The notes under the pieces are model-generated. The model was not told where the DNA came from and did not search any database. It was given only the letters and a program-made list of their open reading frames with translations. Shown piece by piece: positions 1 through 9,500 of a DNA stretch of 64,000 bases (its first letter is position 1; each line of letters opens with the position of its first letter). Source of the stretch: Diphasiastrum complanatum (lineage: Eukaryota; Streptophyta; Lycopodiopsida; Lycopodiales; Lycopodiaceae); NCBI GenBank assembly GCA_029204225.1, contig CM055094.1, positions 5,262,063-5,326,062 of the forward strand. The letters run 5' to 3'. A program made the translations under genes and the position numbers.

Positions 1-292
1 CGCGTCGAACTGATATAAAAAAAAATAGTTTTTGAATATTGGATCAGCACGCACGTTATAAAAAAAAACCAAACAATAATTACAAGGGTGTGTCGGACCG
101 ATATTGATAAATTTTTATCTCTGCATCAACAATTTTAGCTTCGTATATGCTTTTGCATTTGGTATTGGAAAGAGTTCCAATATTTTCTACATATGGCTCC
201 TGGCAATTTTTTTTGTGTGTGTGTGTGTTAGAGTTCATCTTTAAACAAACTGGATTGCACACACCCTCATCATTGACGTATAAGGACAACAC

Positions 293-408
293 CTATAAGC
301 CCCAATGATCACTGCAATCAGAAAACAATAAATTAATGAGAATTAATGTGAAATCAAAATTCATATGAAAAATTCAACATAATAAAATCTGAAAAAAAGA
401 CACTTACT
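293..408 (-). other. Possible 3' intron and alternative end of the H3 variant
   Basis: The stop codon of the H3-variant ORF overlaps a perfect donor hexamer GTAAGT (402-407 on the minus strand). A T-rich stretch and an acceptor TGATTGCAG follow, with the AG at 312-313. Splicing 407-312 would replace the last Lys with six residues (N-D-H-W-G-L) and stop at 293-295. Either the unspliced end or this spliced end could be used. This is inferred from splice-site consensus only. Confidence 0.4.
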
Positions 409-1195
409 TTGTTATGTATGGCAGCACGAGAATTGGAGTCCCTAGTGTAACATATTGGGCAGGTGGAGGGAAACTAATATTTATGGGGGTAGGAGGAGAA
501 AATTTATTAGGAGAGGAAGATTTAGCAGGAGAAGTTAAAGATTGAGTTCTGAGAGGAGGAGAAAGAGACTTAGGAGGAGAATGCCTAGAAGAAAGAATCT
601 CATCCAAAGGAGATGGCTTGGAAAAATCCCTTACTTTATTTGGAGGGTCAAGAGACCTCCTCTTCTTTGAAACACTCCCGCTTTGTAGACGAATAACAAG
701 CCGAGATGGTTGAGATTGCTTTCGTTTTCTCCTCTCTAAATCTTGTTTTGGAGGAGAGGAGGGAGTAGGTCTAAAGTATTCTACAAATTTGTCATATGTG
801 TCCTGGAGCCTGAACACAATGTTGAGATCCTTGGGCATGATGGTCACCCTCTTGGCATGGACAGCTGCAACAACAATATCAAAAAAAAATTTCACCTGGA
901 AATCCTCATATGCAGTGTGCAACGTCTCAATTGCCGTTACCGTCCATCTCACATCTGCAGATAGACTTCTTGTAACCTGCCGGATGGATCTCTGTATGTG
1001 AGCTTTCGGAATCAAAAGATTATTTGTCTTGTGTAGCTTTCGAATATCCTTGAGCCAGGGTGGGTCTCTTCTTCTGCCCCTTGGCCTAGGAGGAGGTGGT
1101 GGTGGGCGAGGTGGTGGTTGTGGACTTCCCTGCCCCACTCCTGATATTGGTATTCCGCCAGGGTGGCCTCGTGCAGTTTGCTTGGTCCGCACCAT
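404..1195 (-). CDS. Divergent histone H3 variant with Pro-rich tail and long Ser/Pro C-terminal extension
   Basis: A 263-residue ORF starts at ATG 1195; an in-frame stop 48 bp upstream (TGA) supports this start. Residues 2-9 read V-RTKQTAR, the canonical H3 N-terminus with A1 changed to V. Residues 10-47 form a Gly/Pro/Arg tail (poly-Pro about 27-38) ending in RGRRRDPPW. Residues 48-131 are an H3 histone fold: LKDIRK, then LLIP (60-63), RW (83-84) and HAKRVTIMPKD (113-123), which is identical to H3. The spacing LLI to RW (20 residues) and RW to HAKRV equals that of H3, so loop 1 has no CENH3-type insertion, although 'NLLIP' and 'RWT' recall plant CENH3. Residues from about 136 to 263 are an extra basic Ser/Pro-rich tail with KRK and KKRR clusters and about seven SP sites, several with a nearby Lys. 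Canonical H3 ends near 136. Likely a nucleosomal or nucleosome-like DNA-binding protein in the nucleus; whether it is centromeric, sperm-specific or other cannot be told. Confidence 0.8.
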   Translation of the reverse strand: MVRTKQTARGHPGGIPISGVGQGSPQPPPRPPPPPPRPRGRRRDPPWLKDIRKLHKTNNLLIPKAHIQRSIRQVTRSLSADVRWTVTAIETLHTAYEDFQVKFFFDIVVAAVHAKRVTIMPKDLNIVFRLQDTYDKFVEYFRPTPSSPPKQDLERRKRKQSQPSRLVIRLQSGSVSKKRRSLDPPNKVRDFSKPSPLDEILSSRHSPPKSLSPPLRTQSLTSPAKSSSPNKFSPPTPINISFPPPAQYVTLGTPILVLPYITK

Positions 1196-1754
1196 TAATG
1201 ACCAATATCGGATCAGCGAGCAAAGAAGGTGAACCCAGGATCAAAAGTCAGGTCGAGCATGTTGAACCGATACCTGAGCTCTACAAAACCGATAGTTGGT
1301 AGCAAATGTGTGGCGCGAGAAATTGCGATTCATAAGAAGTTTGTCTCGAGCATGCTGTATCGCTATCGCATGGATGTAGAGAACTGTAAGGACTTTAAGC
1401 AAAAAAATTTCAGCGTCGTCTATCAATATATATAGACAAAATTTGAAATGATTGAAAACGTCGTGGGTTGGATGTCTGAGGTTCGAATTACGATGATGAT
1501 TTCTCCGAGGCTTGTCAATCAAATCAAACTAAATATCCATCTATTATCAAAATGATTAGTCGATATCTAATAAAACAGAATCAATTTCAACTAATGTATG
1601 GTCACATCTACAATCAAAGCTACAAAAGTATGGTCACATCTACAATTTATTGCTGAAATTGACAATGTTAAGCTATAAATATCTGACCTTTTTTTATATC
1701 CAATCATTATAATTTCATAAAATTCCAGCCGCAATTATTTCAATCAATAGCAAA

Positions 1755-2330
1755 TCGACACACATATACTGCATGTGAAAACCAGAGATTCTATTCCCGC
1801 GCGTTGAACCGATATTGGAAACTAATATGAATGATCAAAGCTTGATTCGATATATTCTCCTTAGCTTTGAACAGAATGAAGAGTCTACCGAATCAAGCTT
1901 TGATAATGCAAAATACACTCCAATAATTTTGAAAATTTTCGGAAAACTTGTTTTCCACCAATAGCATTTTAACGCATGCTTTTCAAGTGAAACATCATTG
2001 TTTTCTCCAAAGGCGCGCTCATCCAATATCCAGTACTTCACCCAATAGCTAATCCACGTGCATATACAGCATTTGAAAGCCAGTGGTGCTATTCTCGCGC
2101 GCTGAACGGAAAGCTTGACTCGATAAATTCTGCGTAATCTTGGACAGTATGAAGATTTTGCCAAATCAAGCTTTGAGTAGCATAATGGGGTCCAATTGTT
2201 TTCAAAATTCAAAAAACAATTGATTCCCGCAACAACGATTCGACGTGCGCAGTCCATATGGAGAATAACCATCTTCCGCCAGGCGCGCTGATCCGATATC
2301 TGATATGCAGAAGAATTATATTGGAGCACC
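1755..2330 (-). repeat. Two diverged tandem units of about 270 bp, partly open as a non-ATG ORF
   Basis: Blocks beginning at about 1762 and 2060 (catatac-gcat-tgaaa) and at 1839 and 2111 (agcttga-tcgat) recur in the same order about 270-300 bp apart, so the segment is an old direct duplication. Each unit carries copies of the short GCGCG-TGA-CCGATAT motif. On the minus strand 1835-2329 stays open for 164 codons from a GTG, and its two halves align as two repeats of about 65 residues, each ending in LRRIYR-KL. The next region to the right-hand side of the H3 gene (1241-1522, minus) ends in a related SVQ-AR string. I see no known domain. Open frame may be chance, or a trace of an old coding repeat. 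Confidence 0.4.
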
Positions 2331-2985
2331 TTATGAACAACTAATTAAAATATTCTGAATGAACATTATCTCAAAAGAAAAAATCTCGTCTTTACTCAGC
2401 TTAAATAGGGCGAGAGATTGTAATAATTCTCCTCGTACAGTTTTTTCAATGATATCCATTTATCATTTGTTTATTATTTGTTTAATAATTATTCGAGGAG
2501 GCTACTGATTGAATATTTAATGTATTCCGGCGCAGGTACTGATTCTAGGGTCAGGGCTAATGATGATTCGTTGAAACTAGTGATAGACTAGTTAATGTAT
2601 TTCGGCGTAGGTACAAATTTGTCTCACTCTGATTGGTGGATAAATATAGGCTGTGTTTCTCAATTCATTACTTGACAAATGTATAGCTGTGATCAACAGG
2701 AATTGGCTATAAATATGGGCACCACTTGCATATTTCGATTCCGTGATCTTTTATTCTGAACTCACTAGTCTTTTTGTTTTCTTTCTATCTCACGATATCG
2801 AATCAACGTGCGCCTTCCCAAATATTGCATGGTTTGATTTATTCAGGCACGCTGAATTGATATCACTCACTTCTAACGTGTTCTCGCGAAAAATTTTAAT
2901 CTCGCTTTAGCGATATTGGATCAACGCGCGCACTCTTGTTCATTCCTCTACCGATATCATTCTGTCGCGTTGAACTGATATCAAG
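2331..2985. other. Intergenic, AT-rich, with motif copies
   Basis: No gene is recognised. Phrases such as 'ttaatgtatt-cggcg-aggtac' occur twice (about 2517 and 2594), indicating a short diverged direct repeat. Four copies of the dispersed GATAT motif lie between 2793 and 2982, immediately before a small ATG-led frame at 2992. Confidence 0.35.
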
Positions 2986-2991
2986 TTCAAT

Positions 2992-3535
2992 ATGGCTAGT
3001 TCCTCCATGTCCTCAGATAACAAACTTTTGGATGTTTTTAATGCCAGTGACATTTCATCTAAGAAATTCGAGTATTTTGCTAGTAATTTCTTTTGCTCCC
3101 TTCGATATTGATAAGCTAGTTTATGAGAATTGTTATAATTTGATTTCTTATCTTGATATTTTTTTTTTCAGATTATTAGTACTCCTGTTCCGGAAATAGA
3201 CAATTTTTGTTTCGCTCATTTTCAAGACCTTGTGCATTCCCAACCATCCTCTAAGCATAAACACAATAGAAAGTACTCTAACCTGCATAAACATTTCAAA
3301 AGAAATATATATTGTAATATCCACAAAAGAATATGTCGCCTTCTTATCAAAGGAATGTCATTTGTCTTTTACATATATGCTGAAATTCCAGATGATGAGT
3401 CTGTCGAATCTTCAACTGTTCCATTGATCGAAGCATCTGCACCTGCTCCAGTTGATGTAGATGATGCAGATACTGATATAGGGGTCAAAGCTGAAGCATC
3501 TATGGCTTCAGATTATCAAAAAACTCTCCCTCGTT
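2992..3535 (+). pseudogene. Unrecognised broken coding stretch
   Basis: An ATG at 2992 opens about 40 codons (Ser-rich start MASSSMSSDNK). A neighbouring frame then carries a Tyr/Asp-rich stretch (FDIDKLVYENCYNLISYLDI). After a TTTTTTTTTTCAG tract at 3160-3171 a third open stretch runs to about 3535 with an acidic, Ala/Pro-rich part (about 3385-3510). The T-rich AG could be a splice acceptor, but I found no convincing phase-matched donor, so frameshifts are equally likely. No family is recognised. The 3' part overlaps a minus-strand copia integrase fragment, so the frame beyond 3535 is a shadow. Confidence 0.3.
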
Positions 3536-3735
3536 CTATAAGCCTCTCTGATTCTTTCTCAGCTTATCTGGTATGTGCATATACACTACGCATCCAAATG
3601 TTCGAACATGTTCAAGGTTTGGCTTCGACTTCCACCACATCTCATGAGGAGTTTTATTCGATATTTGAGATTTCTGGAAAATCAATAAATGCAGACAAGC
3701 CAATTGTTGATTTTGGCATTTCACCTCTTTGATTT
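3536..3735 (-). pseudogene. Copia integrase fragment
   Basis: Minus-strand translation gives the typical end of a Ty1/copia integrase core: NKTPHEMWW-KPNLEHVRTFGC-VYMHIPDKLRK. Only about 40 codons are recognisable. Upstream of NKTP the frame switches to unrelated sequence that belongs to the 'tail' repeat beginning at 3735, and downstream it hits a stop after KNQRGL. It is a truncated fossil; its antisense partner frame (+, 3232-3732) should not be called a gene here. Confidence 0.7.
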
Positions 3736-3960
3736 TAGGTCTATTATGAATTTGATTGAATTTAAGCTCAAGAATTTTTTTCAAATTGTTGGCAAATAAT
3801 TATGTAATTTTTTTATCTAATAAAAATGTAAACCAAAAATTTAATATAGCAGGTTCTAGTGGCTCTTGAAATCAAATTTATTAGATTAAGTCTACGCTGT
3901 ATTATGTTCCACAATGCAAGTTGCAACTTGACGTGAAATATATTCTAGATCTAGAAGCCT
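3735..3960 (+). repeat. 'Tail' repeat, copy 1
   Basis: A stretch of about 225 bp from 'taggtctattatgaatttg' to 'tctagatctagaagcc' recurs at 5687-5915 and 39958-40190 with roughly 90% identity by eye. Copies 2 and 3 directly follow a copia gag reading frame; this copy follows an integrase fragment and runs into the 86-bp minisatellite. It probably represents the 3' end of a non-autonomous copia derivative. Confidence 0.65.
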
Positions 3961-4425
3961 TGAAGGAATCTACTTAGCAAAATGTAAAAACTAATACTCC
4001 CAACTTTCGAGGAGTAAGGACTAGTCATGAGTCATGTATAGATGCCTTGAAAGAACCTACTTAGCAAATTGCAAAGAATAAGACTTCCAACTTTAAAAGT
4101 ACTTAGTAGTAATGAGTCAATTATAGAAGCCTTGAAAGAACCTACTTAGCAAATTGCAAAGAATAAGACTCCCAACTTTAAAAGTACTTAGTAGTAATGA
4201 GTCAATTATAGAAGCCTTGAAAGAAGCTACTTAGCAAATTGCCAACTTTCAAGGAGTAATGAGTAGTGGTAAGGAGTTAAATATAGAAGCCTTGAAAGAA
4301 CCTACTTAGCAAATTGCAAAGATTAACAATCCCAACTTTCAAGGAGTCCTTGAATAGAAAAGAGTCAAATATAGAAACCTTGAGAGAACCTACATAGCGA
4401 ATTGCAAAGACTAAGGGTGGTTTCA
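3953..4425 (+). repeat. Minisatellite, unit about 86 bp, about 5.5 copies
   Basis: Units start at 3953, 4040, 4125, 4210, 4285 and 4373, each opening with agaagccttgaaagaacc and continuing 'tacttagcaaattgcaaag'. Spacings are 87, 85, 85, 75 and 88 bp, with the fourth unit carrying an internal deletion. The first unit opens inside the end of the tail repeat, and the tail copies at 5687 and 39958 end within the first bases of a unit, so this array was expanded from the end of that element. Confidence 0.8.
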
Positions 4426-4690
4426 TAAGGAAGAGTCTAGGGTCATTTTAAAATATGCACTTCATCCTCCCTATATGGCCAAGTGCGGGCATTCCATGTA
4501 ATATTGTATTTCTTCTTCTAGTTTTAGGTTTATATTAATTTGAATCCATTACCAAAGTCCTTGTATACATTGTTTCTTTAAAGAAAAAAATTGCTGAATG
4601 GCATTTTATATCAGCTCAACAATTTATTTTAGCCTAATTTGAGACAATGCCTACTACAATAGAAGCTTGAAGGTTTTTTATAAAGTTGTG
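4426..4690. other. Intergenic, no gene seen
   Basis: AT-rich sequence between the minisatellite and the left inverted arm. It resembles degraded transposon flank, but no coding frame or repeat boundary is clear. Confidence 0.3.
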
Positions 4691-4846
4691 AAGAACATTT
4701 TTTATGAGCATAGGTGGATGGCCCAATGCTAGGGCTTAGAGACTTTTCACATGCTAACCCATTACCAATTTCTTAATGTCATGATCCCTTCCTTGCAAGA
4801 TTCACACAAATCCATTTTACATGTCACCATCCATGCATTTCATCCA

Positions 4847-5695
4847 TTCTTACTGATGACTTCCATATGTGGAAGTTCAAAATGAGGATGATCCTGTTGA
4901 AAAGGAGTTATGGGGATACGTTAACGGTTCTAAGGCCAGACCGGCAGGACCTGAACAGCTCCCAGCTTGGGAAGCCAAGGATGGCAAGGCTCTTGCCATT
5001 GTATCTCTAAACCTTAAAGACACTCAAATTACTCATGTGTCCAACTGCACTACTTCCAAAGAAGCATGTGATACACTCACCAGCATCTACGAGACCTCAG
5101 ATGTCTCGACTCGTCTCTTCTTGAGGAAGAAGGTACTGACACTCAGAATGAGTGAAAACATCTCGGTCAGCGACCATCTGAACGAGTTCAAACAACTGAT
5201 GAACCAACTGGCTGCAATAGGTTCCCCTATCTCAGAAGAAGACTCTACCATGTCTCTTCTTGCCAGTCTTCCATCCTCCTATGATAATTTAGTGTTGCTC
5301 CTCAGCAATACCCCTGTGCTGTCTTTCCAAAAACTGACATCAAGCTTGTTGCAGGAAGAAGTCAGGAGGAAAAGCTTGTTCACATCTACAGTTCCAAATC
5401 CATGGCACTCTATTCAAACAAGCAGCAATCCAAGAAGAAGAAAGGCTTCAAGGATAAGAAGACAAAGGCAGAACAGCCGGCGACATCACAACCACAACAA
5501 CAACAGTATAGTCACTCATCGTCAAGACCAAGCTATTTTGCAGATATTGCAAAAGAACCAACCACGACATCAAGAACTGTCGCATCCTCAAGCACAATGA
5601 AGCAAAGAAGAAGATGCAGCAACACCAAGAAGAGAACCCTGACACAGTCAAAGGATCTCAAGATGAAGAGAAGGCGCTAAATTAATAGGTCTATC
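4847..5695 (+). pseudogene. Copia gag (UBN2 type), broken
   Basis: The frame from about 4847 encodes a UBN2-type copia capsid region: WKFKMRMIL-like start, ELWGYVNGS, DGKALAIVSLNLKD, ETSDVSTRLFLRKK, SLLASLPSSYDNL. Compared with the copy at 39082 it lacks one base near 5388, so the frame shifts before the basic KKKKGFKDKK region (5402 onward). A CCHC knuckle (CX2CX4HX4C, CRYCKRTNHDIKNC) is readable near 5540-5582 in yet another frame, ending at a TAA at about 5682. The 5' end of gag (initiator Met) is missing. No protease, integrase or RT follows. Confidence 0.8.
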
Positions 5696-5915
5696 ATGAA
5701 TTGGATTGAATTTAAGCTCAAGAATTTTTTTTAAATTGTTGGCAAATATAATGTAATTTTTTTACCTAATAAAAATGTAAGCAAAAAATTTAATATAGGA
5801 GGTTCTAGTGGGTCTTGAAATAAATCAAATTTATTAAATTAAGTCTACACTCTATTATGTTGCACAATGCAAGTTGCAACTTGACGTGAAATATATTCTA
5901 GATCTAGAAGTGTTG
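5687..5915 (+). repeat. 'Tail' repeat, copy 2
   Basis: Same sequence as 3735-3960 and 39958-40190, directly after the gag stop. The gag-to-tail junction is the same as in the 39-kb copy, so the two share one ancestor. Confidence 0.65.
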
Positions 5916-6118
5916 AAGGATGGTGACATGTGAAATGGATTTGTGTGAATCTTGCAAGGAAGGGATCATGACATTAAGAAACTGGTAATGGGTTAACATG
6001 TGAAAAGTCTCTTAGCCCTTGCATTGGTGGGCCATCCACCTATGTTCATAAAAAATCCATTCTTAGTGTCCAATAAAGGCCATAATCCATGCATTTCATC
6101 CATTCTTAGTGATGAACT

Positions 6119-6548
6119 ACTAATCGCATAGATCAACCTGATCATGTAACAACCAAATACTAATTGTTTTGAAACACGCTATTACCTGCTGAACAGGTGA
6201 GGGCGCCTGACCCGATGGGGGCAAGTGGGGGCCGCAATTGTACACTTGTTGACATCGTGAATAATCGTGATTTTGTAAAGAAAGCAATGAAAAAAAAACT
6301 CACGTAACTCTATTACATAAAGGAAAGCTACTGAGGTGATCATCTCCTACAACAAAATGAGAATGAGAATGAGAATTCTCGAAATGAAGGAGATTATTTG
6401 ATTGCATGCATGATTCATTCATTGTCAGAAGAAGCTAATTAATATTTTTCCTGATCATCCATATCAGACAGACCTGTGCGGGTGGTGGAGACGACACTTT
6501 GTTTAGAATTAAGATTCTGTGCTAGTAATAAGCTAGACTTACACAATT
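6119..6548 (+). promoter_or_regulatory. Upstream region of the VLIG gene
   Basis: About 430 bp of unique-looking sequence between the inverted-repeat element and the VLIG ATG. It contains an A-rich tract at 6291-6299 and no ORF. I could not pin a TATA box or transcription start; the promoter role is inferred from position only. Confidence 0.3.
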
Positions 6549-9500
6549 ATGGAGGACGAAGTGGTGATCGCAAGAGCCAGCTCTGGGCTAGCTCTGCGTG
6601 GAACTCATGTCGGTATTAGCGATCAGGATGGATGGCGAGCCTTGACGCAGGTGCTTCGCCGCCCTGAGGAGTGTAAGCTGACGGCACCAGACCAGGCTTA
6701 CAGGATGGAGACAATCTCTTTCTCCAGCATCGATGCCAGCAAGAGATTCTGCGAGGCAGTGGAGAAATCCGGGTGGAGTTTTGCTGTGAGTGTTTCAGCG
6801 CAGCTGGCCATGTTTGGTGGGAAGATTTCTGCAGGAATGCGAAGAGACAAAAAAAAGGAGGAAAAAATGTTTTCGGATCAACTGTCCCTGGATGCATGCC
6901 AGATGCATTACTGGTATATCCCGAAAGCCTCGTTCAGTATTCCCCGCCATCAGATGCGGTTGAGTGAGGAGGCATTAGACGATGTGCGTCGTGTGCAAAC
7001 GCTCATCGATGCGGAGAAATTTTTGTGTAACTATAATTCTCACGTCTCAACTGGCCGATATCACATCGGTGGAGTGCTGTTCAAGGGTGTGACAATCAAG
7101 GCAAATTCATCCACGAAATTGAAATCAATGTTGAATACGGCTGCCAAAAACTTCCACTGTGGAATTGAAGGCAGCTACATGGGATTCAAGGCTGGTCCCA
7201 AGGTAGCGATCTTGAATGAGGATTCTCCTTCTTCCACCGAGAGGACGTCCAGTCAGGAGGGGATGATGGGAACTGTTGTCGTCGCACTGGGACCTCAGAC
7301 ATCAGACGAAGAGAAATTCAAGGCTGGCTTGGAGCTGGACAAGTCTACTTGGTACATCATTGATAGTGGTGAGGGAGGTGTACTTGTGCCAATCTGGGAG
7401 ATCGCATTGTTTGAAAATTCCAAGGATCTCCTAATCCGAAAGTCATGCGATCTGCTCTGTGATGCTTGGCAGAGATGTGTTTCTCCTGAAGCTCACAAAA
7501 ATGATAGACTCTTTGAACTGCTTCAGAGCTCTTATACCACCAAACCTTTTATGGCATCATCTTCATTACTTCTTAGTGAGGATGAAGCAACCGCAAGCTT
7601 GAAAACTAAGCTAAATAAAATCAGTGGTTTCGGAGACTTGAGGACATCGCCTCAATCTCCTCGAGAGCTAGAAGATATCCTCGTAGCTGTATGGATTGCT
7701 GCATCGGAGATGAATGATTCAAAAACTTTCGGATGGGATGCAAGGCATCTCTTATTCAAACTTCCTGAATTTGACAATCTCTTGCTTACTATAGCGCAGT
7801 CGACAGAAAGTGATATGAACGCAGGAAAGCAATTAATAAGATTCCTAATAAGCAGAGACATGGAAATTTTGTTGGACAAAGAGGGGCTCTCCTTGAAGGA
7901 ACCAGTCAAGGCTTTATTGCGAAATCCGGTCCAACAAGATCTAGAGCTCACACAGCGGTTGACTCCTGGGCAGCATTATTCACCTGGGCGTAATCCGGTC
8001 CGAGAAAAGCTCACGCCTCTTACTAAAGCATTGAAGCTACAAGGTGCTTGCTGCTTACATCAATTCTCCTTCATACCTGGCTTGGGTTTTGCGATTGTGT
8101 GACGGGTCTTGCATGTATCTCCTCTCTCTAATATTTTAGCGTGCAATGCCAGTGGTAGACAGATGGTCGTATGCAGTTGGAATATAAAACTTTAACAGCT
8201 TGAACCGTACGTGTCGAGAGAATCTTGACTTTTTCTGTTGTGTGATTATATGTTCTTGTCAGATGTTTCGACCAGTTTTAATTTCACAGTACCTCCATAT
8301 ACCATGCCTCCCGAGGACGCTTACACATACAATGGCGACATGCTGGTTGATCGACCCATGGAAAGCTGTGAGGATGCACATAAGAGGATGATGGAGTGTA
8401 TAAGGCACCGAATGGAGCCATTTGCATCAGTCTTGAGCAAGCAAAGTTCTAACAGCGCCGATGATTTCGATTGCTTTTTTGGAGTTGATGGCAGCGTCAA
8501 CAGCAGCACGTCCGATAATGAAACCACAAATGATGTTAACCCTAATTTTTCCCCATTTATGATTTTGGTGCAGCTGTTATTGCGTTCAGATTTGTTGGCC
8601 CAGATTGCACTATTCCAGCTACTACTTGAACAGCGATTTGCTGTGCCTCTTGTTGTTCTACACAGCTTCTGCATCCATACGGAAACTGGAAAAATCAATG
8701 GTTTCGTCCATCTAGCTGAAGCTCTTGACTTTGTGCAAGTGAAATTAGCAAGCCAGGAGATTCTGTCGATAGCTGAGGACACCAAATTGCCCCGCGTGGT
8801 ATTTATCTCGAACAGAAAGGTCGCATCTCGTCGTGAGACTGCAGACATGGCAAATGAAGTAATGAATTGTCAACTTCCGAGTAGGCACTTAAAGGGTGAC
8901 ACTGGAGATGGCCCCACAGTGGTAGAGTTTGGAATCGGTTTTCTGAGGACACCAGATAATCAGCTACAAGAGCATACGCCATGCTTCGTATTTTGTGTGT
9001 GGGGCGATCACAACCGGCTGGGGGAGTTTTTGGGTGAGGCTGCAGACATGATCGTCGTAGAAACGGAGCCAGATAAGAAAGCAAGCTTTCTTCCGTGGAC
9101 TGAAGGTCATCCCAATGTCGACATACTCTACTGGAATATCAATTCAGAAAAGAAGGGTCTCAGCATTGACAAAGACTTCAAACGTATGTGGGGATCCTTT
9201 AAACAGTTGACTGAGGATATCCGGAAATACTTGGTGAGAGCCATTAATCTGGGGAGATTCAAAGGCCGGAATGGTCAAGCTGCAACTTTGAAAGAATGTC
9301 TGAGTGGAATTCCTCCATTGAACAAGGAAACCCCCATTTCCAATATTGCGAATCTTGATGACATAGAGAGGGCGAGGGATTCTCTTCGGTTGCAGAAAAC
9401 CTTTGCCGAGGAAGCACATCTTTACTTTGAGTCACTGCGGCAGAAACAAGATAAGGAGAAACTTGAGCACAAGATGAGGGGAATTCAAAGAGAACGTGCA

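Larger units (their letters stand above)
1..2985. repeat. Dispersed short motif cluster, consensus near GCGCGTTGAWCCGATATYG
   Basis: At least 12 copies of an 18-20 bp motif lie in both orientations in the first 3 kb, at about 1-16, 38-57, 90-105, 1201-1219, 1257-1274, 1799-1818, 2013-2030, 2280-2298, 2793-2815, 2845-2862, 2908-2930 and 2964-2982, with a partial copy at 2094. The best copies are GCGCGTTGAACCGATATTGG (1799) and GCGCGCTGATCCGATATCTG (2280). I noticed none in the rest of the window. Spacing is irregular, so this is not a tandem array. It could be the conserved end of a degraded small repeat family or a cluster of protein-binding sites. Function unknown. Confidence 0.6.
4695..6118. 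mobile_element. Inverted-repeat element carrying a copia gag-plus-tail segment
   Basis: The left arm, about 4695-4831 ('gcataggtggatggccca' to 'catgtcaccatcc'), is found inverted at about 5919-6060, roughly 135 bp at about 90% identity. The sequence 'atgcatttcatccattctta' also sits in direct orientation at 4832 and near 6091. Between the arms lie copia gag (4847-5680) and the tail repeat. The layout fits a fold-back or MULE-like DNA element that captured retrotransposon sequence, or a copia derivative inserted into a fold-back element. No transposase is present. Confidence 0.5.

Noticed and set aside
404-790. Reading the basic C-terminal part as a linker histone H1
   Set aside because: No winged-helix domain is present; the composition alone is not enough.
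404-1195. Calling the gene CENH3 outright
   Set aside because: The loop-1 insertion that marks CENH3 is absent, and the N-terminus and HAKRVTIMPKD block are canonical H3.
743-1302. Several plus-strand ORFs across the H3-variant gene
   Set aside because: They are antisense shadows of the histone frame; Gly/Pro-rich text simply mirrors its poly-Pro and Arg codons.
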